Assembly: GCA_963668585.1 (NCBI GenBank)
Contig: OY764869.1
Span: 1,612,001 to 1,676,000 of the forward strand
Source: Bin87 sp963668585
GTDB taxonomy: Bacteria > Chloroflexota > Dehalococcoidia > Lucifugimonadales > UBA3495
Direction of reading: 5' to 3'
Length of the DNA: 64,000 nt
Below the pieces are notes generated by a model. It made no database searches, was not told the origin of the DNA, and saw only the letters and a program-made list of their open reading frames with translations. Numbering within the stretch: position 1 is the first letter of the stretch; every line of letters begins with the position of its first letter. Made by a program: the position numbers and the translations under genes. Below, one piece after another: positions 48,501-61,373 of the stretch.

Positions 48501-50107
48501 GGAGTCAGGCGCCAGGATTGCAGCGGCCCCTGGGTCATGCGCTGGGCGTAGATCAATTGGCCCGGCTCAACGATGCTTTCTTCGGCGAGGAAGCGGTTCT
48601 TGAGGATGGTCACTTCGCCTGACGAGAGGGTGTCATCCGAAACCGTGCCGGCGGAAATCTGTTGAGTGGTGACCGCCACCGGGTCGCCCAGATTATCGGT
48701 AACCAAACCCTGAACGCTGGCCGGCAGGGTGTCGTCCGCGGGGCCTTCGCTCATTGCCAGCAGGGTGCCGGCGTTGGCGGCGTCGGCGCATGACACCGGG
48801 ACCGCGACGGGTTCCGAGGGAACCTCGGCGAACAGGTTCAACGGTTCGATGCGACGGTCGTCTCGGCGGATCACATAGCCGTAGGTAATCAGGGAATCGA
48901 CATCGCGGTCGGACAGTATGCGCAACTCGCGCCCGGAAGCCTCGAATATCTCGGCGGGAGTGACGCCTTCGCCGGTGTCGGCGTGTTGGGCCCTTACAAA
49001 TGCGAGGACGGTTTTCTGGGTGTCCGTCATGGTCTGCATCTGGGAGCGGCCCAGGCGTTGGTCAACCTTGATGCGGCCCACCTCGCCGAGGTCGAAACGA
49101 CGGCCATCGAAGAAGTGGTTCATGACGAAGGTGCAGGCGGCGTCCACCTGTACGGCGGGTTCGCCGGGGCGGAGCCACTTGTACAGGTTGCGTTGGGCCA
49201 AACCGATGCGGTGGGCCTGTTCGCGGACGAATTCCCGGTCGGGATGGATGCGGTCCCACAGGGACCGGAGTTCCTCCTCCCTGGGGTTGTAGTCGCGGTC
49301 GGGAGTGGGTTCCACGCCGGCGACGAAGGGTCGGCAGTCGTGGTAATCGATGTCGGAAAAGAGGGCGCGCATCTCTTCGGCGCTGACAACGCCAAGAGCG
49401 TGCAGGAATGTGGAGACACCCATGCGGCGGCGGCGGTCAACGCTCACCGTGATGGTTTCGGGCAGGTTGCGGCGGCGGGAGTAGTAGTGAGTCCACGTGG
49501 ACAGTTCGATGCGGGCGCCCCTGCTGGCGGAAATGCGGCCCTTGTAGTACCAGTTTTCCAGCTTGCCGCATTCGGGGCACGCCGGGTCCTGGGAAAGTTC
49601 CCGCTCGTAGTACACGCCGGGGGCGCGTTGCAGTTGGCTGACCAGGACTCGCTCGGCGCCGTTGATGATAAAGGTGCCGGTGCCGGTCATCATGGGAACG
49701 TCGCCGAAGAAAATGTCGGATTCGGTAATTTCCCCGGTTTCCTGGTCCCTGAGTTGAGCCTTTACGTACAGAGGCTGAGAGAAGGTGATTTCCCGTTCCC
49801 GGCATTCTTCCGGGGAGTATGGAGGGTCGTCGAACCAGTGATCCAGGAAATAGAGTTCGAAGCGTTCCGCCCGCCTTGAGGCTTCGCCGTTGGCGAACCG
49901 TCGGGTGATGCCGGCGACGATCGGCGAACAATCCCGGAAAGTTTCGGCCAAACCGTTGGTCTTGAACCAGTCGAAGGACTCGATCTGGCTTCGGATCAGG
50001 TTGGGGACATCCAGGGCGTTGGCGATTCCGGAGTCGGAGTACGTCTTGACATCACGGGCGGTCAACCCGCGGTCGTTTCGGCCTGAGCGTTTACGGGTAA
50101 GCACCAT
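45554..50107 (-). CDS. rpoB: RNA polymerase subunit beta, with large insertion
   Basis: 1517 residues from ATG 50107 (AGGAG ten bases upstream; an in-frame GTG three codons earlier is less likely). Signature parts: QLQRAPGVYYE, the rifampicin region (FFGGDKLSQFMDQTNPLAEL, then THKRRLSALGRGGL), GYNYEDAIIISERLV, and the C-terminal GQRFGEMEVWALEAYSAAHN. Between GRIKVDQRLG (about 349) and LDLNDIIDTLYELI (about 577) about 210 extra residues appear that E. coli lacks. The rifampicin-pocket residues look like the sensitive type. rplJ/rplL are not upstream, unlike the usual order. Confidence 0.97.
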   Translation of the reverse strand: MVLTRKRSGRNDRGLTARDVKTYSDSGIANALDVPNLIRSQIESFDWFKTNGLAETFRDCSPIVAGITRRFANGEASRRAERFELYFLDHWFDDPPYSPEECREREITFSQPLYVKAQLRDQETGEITESDIFFGDVPMMTGTGTFIINGAERVLVSQLQRAPGVYYERELSQDPACPECGKLENWYYKGRISASRGARIELSTWTHYYSRRRNLPETITVSVDRRRRMGVSTFLHALGVVSAEEMRALFSDIDYHDCRPFVAGVEPTPDRDYNPREEELRSLWDRIHPDREFVREQAHRIGLAQRNLYKWLRPGEPAVQVDAACTFVMNHFFDGRRFDLGEVGRIKVDQRLGRSQMQTMTDTQKTVLAFVRAQHADTGEGVTPAEIFEASGRELRILSDRDVDSLITYGYVIRRDDRRIEPLNLFAEVPSEPVAVPVSCADAANAGTLLAMSEGPADDTLPASVQGLVTDNLGDPVAVTTQQISAGTVSDDTLSSGEVTILKNRFLAEESIVEPGQLIYAQRMTQGPLQSWRLTPVRARASWIIGEVIEVDCGPNDNMHKVRFNLPGIALPERRVLDLNDIIDTLYELIQHHTSNEDPRDNIDHLGNRRVRVAGELMRDQVRIGLLRMHRMFQDRVGRLEKPEDAVPAKLVNVRPVTGAIREFFGGDKLSQFMDQTNPLAELTHKRRLSALGRGGLTRERAGFDVRDVHASHYGRICPIETPEGANIGLLSSLAAYARIDRLGFIETPYWPVIKQLWLGDCRNPGFPGYFDPIGHIVASDVSTRKGETIVHAGEAITADHLRRLGRLSPDTVIDVVPFVDTRPENVRYLTADLEEQFNIAQANSNFDDLYQFTDDLVEVREGDNYRLASPDSVEYADVSPLQIMSVSAALIPFLEHDDANRALMGCNMQRQAVPLLQPQAPLVGTGIESRVARDSGQVLLSRAQGSVVSVTGHEILVVDDSGRENSHRLVKFARTNQGTCLNQRPVVQKGDYVNVGDALADSSSTDGGELALGQNVLVAFMSWEGYNYEDAIIISERLVKDDQFTSVHIEKYEVESRSTKLGDEEITRDIPNVGEGNLRDLDERGIIRIGADVGPGDILVGKVTPKGETEMTAEERLLRAIFGEKSKDVRDTSLRVPHGQRGKVIGVKTLSREKRNDDEPADSLPPDVNEAIRVWVAQTRKISVGDKMAGRHGNKGVVSRILPEEDMPFLPDGTPVDIILNPIGVPSRMNLGQVLESHLGWAARSLNFQALTPVFEGADDDNIEDSLARWWFGQQASAAGNETENDIDPATVREWIRDQGYDPDVIFDEGQHGKAREACLYLWLRDVAGENPDGLSVGEMHQLALDVHRQRLISPPTFAKFQLFDGRSGEPFDQPVAVGSIYMLKLIHLVEDKIHARSTGPYSMITQQPLGGKAQFGGQRFGEMEVWALEAYSAAHNLQEVLTIKSDDVTGRVNTYESIVKGNPISQPGIPESFNVLLKELQSLGLNVRLEEEEEQDDASLGLPGEDDYLFASEVN

Positions 50108-50184
50108 AAGATACACACTCCTGGCGGGTACGGGGAGGGATTAAAGACGCGGAACCTGCCCCTTATGAAACTCCGATAGACACG

Positions 50185-50220
50185 TTGATTCGGCCCACCG
50201 CGTACGGCAAGCCGAATCAA
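50185..50220 (-). other. Strong hairpin in rpoB leader
   Basis: TTGATTCGGC and GCCGAATCAA (50185-50194 and 50211-50220) are perfectly complementary over 10 bp around a 16-base loop. It lies between the predicted start at about 50292 and the rpoB ATG at 50107, with no T-run after it, so it is more likely a regulatory or protective stem than a terminator. Confidence 0.6.
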
Positions 50221-50298
50221 AAGTGCATCAGGTTAGAGGGTGCAGGTGAAAATTCTGGGCGCTGGCTACAACATTCATATTACGTCGAAAGTATTGCT

Positions 50299-50328
50299 AT
50301 GTTACCCGCAACCACCTTGTTTTGTCAA
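50299..50328 (-). promoter_or_regulatory. Promoter of rpoBC
   Basis: Minus strand perfect TTGACA (50328-50323), 18 bases, TAACAT (50304-50299). Start near 50292, giving a leader of about 185 bases. The whole 268-base spacer upstream of rpoB has no other gene. Confidence 0.6.
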
Positions 50329-50375
50329 TTGAGACGTGTGCAGATTCCTCCGATTTGGCGTTTTGAAGCGGGCTT

Positions 50376-51791
50376 CTAGCCGCCTCCGCCCCGAACTTCC
50401 AGGCTGGGTTTGGTCATTTCTTCGGGGTTGAGGAGGGTGTTCAGTTCATCCTCGCTCAAGGAGGTTTCGGCCCTGGCGATTTCCCGGATGGTCTGCCCGG
50501 TTTCGGCGGCCTTCTTGGCTATGCCGGCGGCGGCGTCGTAGCCGATGGACGGGGCCAGAGCGGTGCCGAGCATCAGGCCCTTTTCCACCATGGCCGGGCC
50601 CGTGTCGGTGGCGGTGATGCCCACGACGCACTGCTCGGCGAAGTTGCGGGCGGACGCGGACAGCAGGGCTACCGACTGCAACAGGTTGTATGCCGCCAGC
50701 GGCATCATGGTGTTCAACTCGAAATACCCGCCGGCTCCGGCCAGCGCGACCGCCGCGTCGTTGCCGACCACCTGCGCGGATACCTGGATCACCGATTCGG
50801 AGATGACCGGGTTGACCTTGCCGGGCATGATGCTGCTGCCCGGCTGGACTTCCGGCACGTTGATTTCGCCCAACCCGGCGCGGGGCCCACAGCCCAGGAA
50901 CCGGATGTCGTTGGCAATCTTGTGCAGGCTGATGGCGACGGTTTTGAGTTGCCCGCTGGCCTCGACGATGCCATCCAGCGCGGCCTGAGCCTGGAAGTGA
51001 TTGCCGGTCTCCCGGATGTTGACGCCGGTGATTTCGGAGATGCGTGCGCAGGTGCGGGCGGATGATTCGGGGTGGGTGTTCACGCCGGTTCCGACGGCGG
51101 TGCCGCCCAGCGCCACTTCGGCGAGGGCCGCTTCGGCGCGCTGCACCCGGGTGATGCTGTAGTCCGCCTGGCCGGCGTATCCGGAGAACTCCTGACCGAG
51201 GCGCACCGGGGTGGCGTCCTGCAGGTGAGTGCGTCCGGTTTTGACGATGGGCCAGAATTCGTCGGATTTCTGCTGCAGAGCGTCGCGCAGCAGTTCCAGC
51301 GCGGGGATCAACTCTTCCCTCATGCCCAGCAGCGCGGCCAGGTGAATGGAAGTGGGGATCACGTCGTTGGACGATTGCCCCAGGTTGACGTTGTCGTTGG
51401 GGTGGACGAGACGGGAACCGAGGTCGCCGCCCAGGATCTGGGAGGCGCGGTTGGCGATCACCTCATTGGCGTTGGTGTTGGTGGAGGTGCCGGATCCGGT
51501 CTGAAAGATGTCCAGTACGAAATGGTCGTCGTGTTTGCCGTCGGCAACCTCCTGGGCCGCCTGAACGATGGCGTTGCCTATCGTCGGGTCAAGTGCGCCG
51601 AGGTCCATATTGGTTTGGGCGCAGGCCAGTTTGATCAGGCCGAGGGCGCGAATGAACTGGCGGGGGAACCGAAGGTCGCTGATTGGGAAGTTGAGCACGG
51701 CCCGCATGGTGGATGCGCCGTAAAGGGCGTCGGCGGGCACCTGCATTTCGCCCATGGAGTCGCGTTCGATACGGGTGTTGGGGCTGGTCAT
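50376..51791 (-). CDS. fumC: Fumarate hydratase, class II
   Basis: 471 residues. The signature GSSIMPGKVNPVISE (about residue 318) is complete, with TGSGTSTNTNANEV near residue 100, HPNDNVNLGQSSNDVIPTS and TGRTHLQDATPVRLGQEFSG. It interconverts fumarate and malate in the citric acid cycle. The HPNDxVN and TGSGT segments favour fumarase over aspartase, which shares the fold. AAGGA lies 12 bases before the ATG. It is monocistronic, on the same strand as the GMC gene. Confidence 0.95.
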   Translation of the reverse strand: MTSPNTRIERDSMGEMQVPADALYGASTMRAVLNFPISDLRFPRQFIRALGLIKLACAQTNMDLGALDPTIGNAIVQAAQEVADGKHDDHFVLDIFQTGSGTSTNTNANEVIANRASQILGGDLGSRLVHPNDNVNLGQSSNDVIPTSIHLAALLGMREELIPALELLRDALQQKSDEFWPIVKTGRTHLQDATPVRLGQEFSGYAGQADYSITRVQRAEAALAEVALGGTAVGTGVNTHPESSARTCARISEITGVNIRETGNHFQAQAALDGIVEASGQLKTVAISLHKIANDIRFLGCGPRAGLGEINVPEVQPGSSIMPGKVNPVISESVIQVSAQVVGNDAAVALAGAGGYFELNTMMPLAAYNLLQSVALLSASARNFAEQCVVGITATDTGPAMVEKGLMLGTALAPSIGYDAAAGIAKKAAETGQTIREIARAETSLSEDELNTLLNPEEMTKPSLEVRGGGG

Positions 51792-51884
51792 GTTCTGCTG
51801 CCGTCCTTGGAGTGAGTTTGTGGTGCGAAGTTTACCGCAGATTTGGCGGCGGCCTCACGGCCCCGACCGGTTTCTGCCGTGAGG

Positions 51885-53435
51885 TTAGATGCCTTCTTTG
51901 ATGAAATCGGCGACGCGCTCCGCGATCATGATTGTCGTGGCGTTGGTGTTGGCGCGGATGACGTCGGGCATGACGGAGGCGTCAACGACGCGCAGGTTCT
52001 GCATTCCGTACACGCGGCAATACTGGTCAACGACGGCGTCGAGGTCGGAGCCGGGCCCCATCTTGCAGGTGCCGGACGAATGGTGCTGGGTGTACGCGTT
52101 GCGGAGCATCCACTGGTCGAGCGCGGCGTTGGATGCCAGGTCCTCGTCGGTCGGGGAGAGTCGCTCGGCCACGAACTCCCGGAAGGTCGGTTGTTCCGCA
52201 ATTTCCAGGCCGAGCCGCACGGCCGCGCGCAGCCGCTGACGGTCGACCGGGTCGGACAGGTAGTCGTAGAACAGGTCGGGCTGCACATGAGGGTCGGTGG
52301 AAGCCAGCCGCAGCCTGCCGGCGGTGGCGGCATTCTGCAAGGCCGCGCTGAACCCGAAATGAAAATCGTCGGACTCGATGTTCACGCTGGACGGGCGGTG
52401 TTCGCTGGTCATCAGGATGGGGGAAAGCTGGATGTCGGCGCGGGTGCCGGTGCCCTCGGGGCTGTATCGCAAGGCAACCTGGATGCTGGGGTCGTCCAGT
52501 TCCGGCGGGTCGCCGATGCCCCGGAACAGGCTGAATACGGCGGGATGGTCGCGCAGGTTCTCGCCCACGCCGGTCAGCTCATGAATCACGGGTATGCCCA
52601 TCTCCTGAAGGTGGTCGATGGGGCCGACCCCGGACAGCAGGAGGATTTGCGGTGAGGCAATCGCGCCGCCGCTGAGGATGATCTGGTCGCCGTAAAGCTC
52701 GAAGACTTCGCCGTTGCTCTCCGCTTCCACGCCGATGGCTTTCTTATCCTCGAACAGGACGCGGCGAACCACGACGCTGCCCCGCACGGTGAGGTTTAGC
52801 CGATGGCGGGCCATGGACAGGTAGGTGAGCGAAGTGCTCATGCGCACGCCGTCAATGTTGTTCAGTGGGCGGGCGGCGACGCCGTTGGAATCGGGATGGT
52901 TCTGGTCGGGGTCCTCGGCAAAGCCCAAGGCGCGGCAGGTGTCGTAGAAGGCTTCGGCCACCGGGAGCCATTCCTCGCGCTTGTAGCGTCGCACCGGGAT
53001 GGGGCCGCTGTCGCCGTGGAAGTCGTCGCCCTGGAAGTCCAGGTCGTTTTCCAGGCGGCGGAAGTAGGGCAGGACCTTGGTGAAGGACCATTCATCGTTG
53101 CCCCACACGGCCCAGTTGTCGTAGTCCTCTGGGACGCCACGGAAAAGCACCTGTCCGTTGATGCTGCTGGAGCCGCCCATGGCCTTGCCCCGTGGGATGA
53201 TGATGGGCTCCTCCTGTTCGGGTGTGCCCTTGGCGGAGTATCCCCAACTGTGCGGGCCGTAGGCGGATCGCCAGACGTTGTTGCCCTCTTTCAGGTCGAT
53301 GGGCAGATGCTCGAAGTCCGGGTAGTCGGGGCCTGCTTCCAGGAGCAGAACGGAAACGTCGGGATCTTCGGTGAGTCGCGAGGCCAGGGTGCAGCCGGCG
53401 GAGCCACCGCCGACGATGATGAAATCGTAGTTCAT
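51885..53435 (-). CDS. GMC-family FAD-dependent oxidoreductase
   Basis: 516 residues from ATG 53435, GAGG seven bases upstream. DFIIVGGGSAGCTLASRLTE binds FAD, PRGKAMGGSSSINGQVLFRG is GMC signature 1, and SGGAIASPQILLLSGVGP is signature 2. The active-site pair is H in YTQHHSSGTCKMG and N in RANTNATTIM near the C-terminus. It oxidises an alcohol, choline- or glucose-like; substrate unknown. No secretion signal is visible, so it acts in the cytoplasm. Confidence 0.92.
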   Translation of the reverse strand: MNYDFIIVGGGSAGCTLASRLTEDPDVSVLLLEAGPDYPDFEHLPIDLKEGNNVWRSAYGPHSWGYSAKGTPEQEEPIIIPRGKAMGGSSSINGQVLFRGVPEDYDNWAVWGNDEWSFTKVLPYFRRLENDLDFQGDDFHGDSGPIPVRRYKREEWLPVAEAFYDTCRALGFAEDPDQNHPDSNGVAARPLNNIDGVRMSTSLTYLSMARHRLNLTVRGSVVVRRVLFEDKKAIGVEAESNGEVFELYGDQIILSGGAIASPQILLLSGVGPIDHLQEMGIPVIHELTGVGENLRDHPAVFSLFRGIGDPPELDDPSIQVALRYSPEGTGTRADIQLSPILMTSEHRPSSVNIESDDFHFGFSAALQNAATAGRLRLASTDPHVQPDLFYDYLSDPVDRQRLRAAVRLGLEIAEQPTFREFVAERLSPTDEDLASNAALDQWMLRNAYTQHHSSGTCKMGPGSDLDAVVDQYCRVYGMQNLRVVDASVMPDVIRANTNATTIMIAERVADFIKEGI

Positions 53436-53540
53436 GTGCAATCCTCAGGGAATCTTCGGGTCGGCTGCGGCGGTTCTGAATCTGCCGGGCGATCAAATCC
53501 GTGGGCGATGCCGCCGGGGTTGGATGCTCCGGCCGGCGCG

Positions 53541-53927
53541 TTACAAATCGCAGCAGTCGAGCAGGCAGTTGAAGAAGTTCATGTCGTCAACCCCATCCAG
53601 TTGAACATCGTGAACGTCGGAGAGGTGTTTCATGATGCGGGGCGTATTCATGGGAACCAGCAGGGCGGTGGCGTTGATGCTGACGATGCCGATCATGCGG
53701 TAATCCTGGTAACGGCCGCCGGCCTGATCCTGCGGGTCGCACCGGAGGCATCGAACGGTGATCTGGTCATCACGGGCATCGTAGATCAGGCGAATGGCCG
53801 GCGCGCCGGCCACGCTGGCGTCATACATTTGGCCGTTGCCGAACCGGTCCGGGCCAATGTGCTCGGAGTCTAAGGAGTTCTGCCAACCTTCCGGCGGGTA
53901 AACCGCGCGGTTGCTTTCCTGGGGCAT
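53541..53927 (-). CDS. Small protein of unknown function
   Basis: 128 residues from ATG 53927 with GAGGTG eight bases upstream. The sequence is mixed, with a CLRC knuckle in QITVRCLRCDPQD and a C-terminal FFNCLLDCCDL, giving five cysteines in all. The middle (IVSINATALLVPMNTPRIMK) looks like beta-alpha alternation. I recognise no family and see no membrane segment. Normal codon use and a good ribosome site support a real gene. It lies 106 bases before the GMC gene on the same strand and may share its transcript. Confidence 0.6.
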   Translation of the reverse strand: MPQESNRAVYPPEGWQNSLDSEHIGPDRFGNGQMYDASVAGAPAIRLIYDARDDQITVRCLRCDPQDQAGGRYQDYRMIGIVSINATALLVPMNTPRIMKHLSDVHDVQLDGVDDMNFFNCLLDCCDL

Positions 53928-54263
53928 GATGCACACCTCGTCAGCGCTGTTACGAACAACTCGGATGATTTTATCGCATAAACTGCGGGCACGTCACGAC
54001 GATGCCGTCCTTCATGCGTACCCAGTTTGGTGGCAGGGAAACGTCAGAATCAGGATTCGCCGGATTTATGAATTATCAGGATTGGGATTTCTCTGGCCCA
54101 AATGGTCACAATCCGGGCAATCCGTGAGTCTTGAAAGTCTTGATTCCGGCAAACTACCCAAATTGGGTAGGCGTGAGGACGCCGTCCAATGGGCCAACAG
54201 GCGGCGGGTTGCCGGGGTGATGGAATTTCCCATCATCGGCCCGTTTGCCATGTTCAGTTGACG
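53928..54263. other. Spacer without a gene, repeat fragments
   Basis: About 340 bases with no credible frame. From 54045 to 54170 it holds ATCAGGATT, ATCAGGATTGGGATTT and AATCCGGGCAATCC units like the intergenic repeat at 12230. Confidence 0.45.
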
Positions 54264-54288
54264 AAAGGGCGGATGCTGGCCGCCCTTT
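54264..54288 (-). terminator. Rho-independent-type terminator after gltBD
   Basis: AAAGGGCGG (54264-54272) and CCGCCCTTT (54280-54288) form a perfect 9-bp stem with a 7-base loop, 27 bases downstream of the gltD stop on the minus strand. The T-run is short (TTT from the stem end). Confidence 0.65.
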
Positions 54289-54314
54289 TCGATGCCCGGA
54301 CCGGAACGCCCCGG

Positions 54315-55766
54315 TTACAGGGAGGAGGTGGAACGGGGCAGGTGAGTCACGCCGGATGAAAGGTAACGGTCGATTCCCTGCGCGGCGTCGCGTCCTTCCG
54401 CGATGGCCCATACGACCAGGGACTGGCCGCGCACCATATCGCCGCCGGCGAACACGCCGGGCACGGATGTCATCTTGTTGTCGTCAACTTTGACGTTGCC
54501 GCGGGGGTCAAGTTCAACGCCCAGTTGATCGAGCATGCCGCCGTGTTCGGGGTGGAGAAACCCCATGGCGAGCAGCACCAGGTCGGCGTCAACGGAAAAT
54601 TCGCTGCCCGGGACTTCCGACATCTGGAAGCGGCCGCTTTCGCCTCTGGCCCAATCCACCCGAACGGCGTGGAGTTTGTTGACCTGCCCGTTTTCACCCG
54701 ACAGGGATTTGGTCAGGATGTTGTAATCCCGAACGCCACCCTCTTCGTGGGCTCCGGAGGTGCGCAGTATCATGGGCCAGAGAGGCCACGGGTTGTCGTC
54801 GGGGCGCGTTTCGGGGGGTTCGGGGAGCAACTCGAACTGCTGGACGATTTCGGCGCCCTGTCGGTGAGCGGTGCCGAGGCAGTCGGCGCCGGTGTCGCCG
54901 CCGCCAAGGATGATCACGCGTTTGCCCTCGGCGCTGATTTGATTCGGTACAGTTTCGCCGGCCAGCGTGCGGTTCTGCTGGGGCAGGTATTCCATGGCAA
55001 AGTGGACGCCCGCCAGTTCGCGGCCCGGCACGTCGAGGTCGCGGGCCTGAGTGGAACCGCCGGTGAGGCATACGGCGTCGAATTCATTCAGCAACTGTTC
55101 CGCCGGGTAGTTGAACCCCACGTTGACCCCGGTGCGGAACGCGACCCCTTCGGCTTCCATCAGGGAGACTCGGCGTTGAACCACCGATTTTTCGAGCTTG
55201 AAGTCAGGGATTCCCAGCATCAGCAGGCCGCCGATGTAGTCCGCCCGTTCGAGAACGGTGACGCTATGGCCGGCGCGGTTGAGTTGCTGAGCGGCGGCGA
55301 GGCCGGCGGGGCCGCTGCCGACGACGGCGACGGTTTTGCCGGTGCGGGTTTCCGGAGGTTCGGGTTTGATCCAACCCTGTTCAAAGCCCCGGTCGCTGAT
55401 CTCTTTCTCGATGTACTCGATGGTTACGGGATCGGCGTTGATGCTGAGGACACAGGAGGCCTCGCAGGGGGCGGGACAGATGCGGCCGGTAAATTCGGGG
55501 AAGTTGTTGGTGCTCAGCAGCACCTGCAACGCCCGTTCCCAGTTGCCGAGGTAAACCTGGTGGTTGAAATCGGGGATGACGTTGCCTAGGGGACAGCCCA
55601 TGTGGCAGAACGGGACTGCGCAATCCATGCACCGTCCGCCCTGTTCGGCCGCCTGTTGGTCGGACCAGCGGTGATAATACTCCCGATAGTCGCCGACGCG
55701 TTCTGAGGGTGGGCGGCGGTCGGGGGAGAACCGCCCGAATTCCATAAATCCGGTGACTTTACCCAT
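54315..55766 (-). CDS. gltD: Glutamate synthase small subunit
   Basis: 483 residues from ATG 55766. N-terminal cysteines for two [4Fe-4S] clusters are in RCMDCAVPFCHMGCPLGNVIP and ICPAPCEASCVL. Two Rossmann motifs follow, GSGPAGLAAAQQLNRAGH for FAD and VIILGGGDTGADCLGTA for NADPH; the C-terminal GVFAGGDMVRGQSLVVWAIA completes the FAD site. It passes electrons from NADPH to GltB. Two bases separate it from the gltB stop, so they are one operon. Confidence 0.95.
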   Translation of the reverse strand: MGKVTGFMEFGRFSPDRRPPSERVGDYREYYHRWSDQQAAEQGGRCMDCAVPFCHMGCPLGNVIPDFNHQVYLGNWERALQVLLSTNNFPEFTGRICPAPCEASCVLSINADPVTIEYIEKEISDRGFEQGWIKPEPPETRTGKTVAVVGSGPAGLAAAQQLNRAGHSVTVLERADYIGGLLMLGIPDFKLEKSVVQRRVSLMEAEGVAFRTGVNVGFNYPAEQLLNEFDAVCLTGGSTQARDLDVPGRELAGVHFAMEYLPQQNRTLAGETVPNQISAEGKRVIILGGGDTGADCLGTAHRQGAEIVQQFELLPEPPETRPDDNPWPLWPMILRTSGAHEEGGVRDYNILTKSLSGENGQVNKLHAVRVDWARGESGRFQMSEVPGSEFSVDADLVLLAMGFLHPEHGGMLDQLGVELDPRGNVKVDDNKMTSVPGVFAGGDMVRGQSLVVWAIAEGRDAAQGIDRYLSSGVTHLPRSTSSL

Positions 55767-55768
55767 GG

Positions 55769-60307
<4,539 letters not shown>

Positions 60308-60364
60308 AACCGCACCCTGCAACTAAGGTAAAAGAAAAGCCGCCGGCAGAATTACGGTGTAAAA

Positions 60365-60403
60365 CCCCAACTCTGCTGGGGCAACGCGACGTACCGGCGT
60401 CGC
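60365..60403 (-). other. Two hairpins in gltB leader, possible attenuator
   Basis: On the minus strand GCGACG/CGTCGC (60403-60386) is followed by CCCCA/TGGGG (60381-60365) and then TTTTAC. Both lie between the predicted start at 60414 and the ATG at 60307. The second stem with its T-run looks like a weak intrinsic terminator. No known riboswitch fold is recognised. Confidence 0.4.
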
Positions 60404-60421
60404 CGGAAAATTGACTTGTGT

Positions 60422-60449
60422 AATATATCACAAACGACGGGGATTGCAA
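60422..60449 (-). promoter_or_regulatory. Promoter of gltBD
   Basis: Minus strand TTGCAA (60449-60444), 16 bases, TATATT (60427-60422) with TGA before it as an extended -10. Start near 60414. Confidence 0.55.
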
Positions 60450-60473
60450 GGCAAGCCCCCGCCGGCCTATACT
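60444..60473 (+). promoter_or_regulatory. Promoter of rsfS
   Basis: TTGCAA (60444-60449), 18 bases, TATACT (60468-60473). The -35 is the same six bases as for gltB, because TTGCAA is its own reverse complement. Start near 60480. Confidence 0.4.
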
Positions 60474-60517
60474 CGCTCATTGGCGTCAGGCGCGCTCATT
60501 GCAACGGCGCAATTTGA

Positions 60518-60898
60518 ATGACGATCGATGCGGGAATGACAACGACTTCAACATTGAGCCCTACCGAAACCGCCCGGCTGGCGGTTGACATTGCCGCCGA
60601 GAAACTGGCCACGGACATCCTGATGATAGACCTGCGCCAATTGACGGTTTTCGCCGATTACTTCGTGGTGATGACGGCCGACTCGGTGCGTCAGATTGAG
60701 GCGTTGGAAGAGGACATGACCAACGCGATGAAAGAAGCCGGGGTGGCGCGTCATCATCGCGAAGGGACCCCGGCATCCGGTTGGGTGCTGCTGGATTTTG
60801 CCGACGTGGTGATCCACATATTCGGGCCGGAAGAGCGGAATTTCTTCGGCCTGGAGCGACTGTGGAGTCGCGCTCCTCAGGTGGTCAGGATTCTATGA
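60518..60898 (+). CDS. rsfS: Ribosomal silencing factor RsfS
   Basis: 126 residues (the ATG at 60536 is an alternative start). ILMIDLRQLTVFADYFVVMT, the S/R segment TADSVRQIEALE and the closing SGWVLLDFADVVIHIFGPEE followed by RNFFGLERLW define the Iojap/RsfS family. It binds ribosomal protein L14 and blocks subunit joining when nutrients are short. The usual partner nadD is not next to it. The last 14 bases overlap the 3' end of the convergent ndk. Confidence 0.93.
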   Translation: MTIDAGMTTTSTLSPTETARLAVDIAAEKLATDILMIDLRQLTVFADYFVVMTADSVRQIEALEEDMTNAMKEAGVARHHREGTPASGWVLLDFADVVIHIFGPEERNFFGLERLWSRAPQVVRIL

Positions 60899-61337
60899 TC
60901 CACTGGTCGGCGCTGCGCGAATAATCCAGCGCGCCGTCGGATCCAAAGAACAGTCCGATCTCGCGCTCCGCTGATTCCGGGCTGTCGGAACCGTGTACGA
61001 TGTTCCGGCCGATGTCCACGCCCAGATCTCCCCGAATGGTGCCCGGCGACGCCTCGCCCGGGTTGGTCGCGCCCATCGTTTGCCTGGCCAGCGCCACGGC
61101 GTTGTTGGCCTCCCAGATCATCGCCACGATGGGGCCGGATGTGATGAACGAGACCAGCGACGGGAAGAATGGTCGGTTGACGTGTTCCGCGTAGTGGCGA
61201 CCGGCCAGATCTTCGTCCACCTGCATCAGGCGGATGGCGACGAGCTTTAGGCCCCGGCGTTCCAGGCGTGATATCACCTCTCCGATGAGGCCGCGCTGAA
61301 CGCCGTCGGGCTTGATTGCGACGAAGGTTTGTTCCAT
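60885..61337 (-). CDS. ndk: Nucleoside diphosphate kinase
   Basis: 150 residues. The phospho-accepting histidine is in NIVHGSDSPESAEREIGLFF, and MEQTFVAIKPDGVQRGLIGE is the typical start. All active-site residues appear present. It equalises NTP pools. AGGAG lies 12 bases upstream. It is the last gene of thiL-tsaE-tsaB-ndk, 36 bases after tsaB. Confidence 0.96.
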   Translation of the reverse strand: MEQTFVAIKPDGVQRGLIGEVISRLERRGLKLVAIRLMQVDEDLAGRHYAEHVNRPFFPSLVSFITSGPIVAMIWEANNAVALARQTMGATNPGEASPGTIRGDLGVDIGRNIVHGSDSPESAEREIGLFFGSDGALDYSRSADQWIIES

Positions 61338-61373
61338 TGGTTGGTATGCTCCTGGTTGGCGATGGTGGATGTT

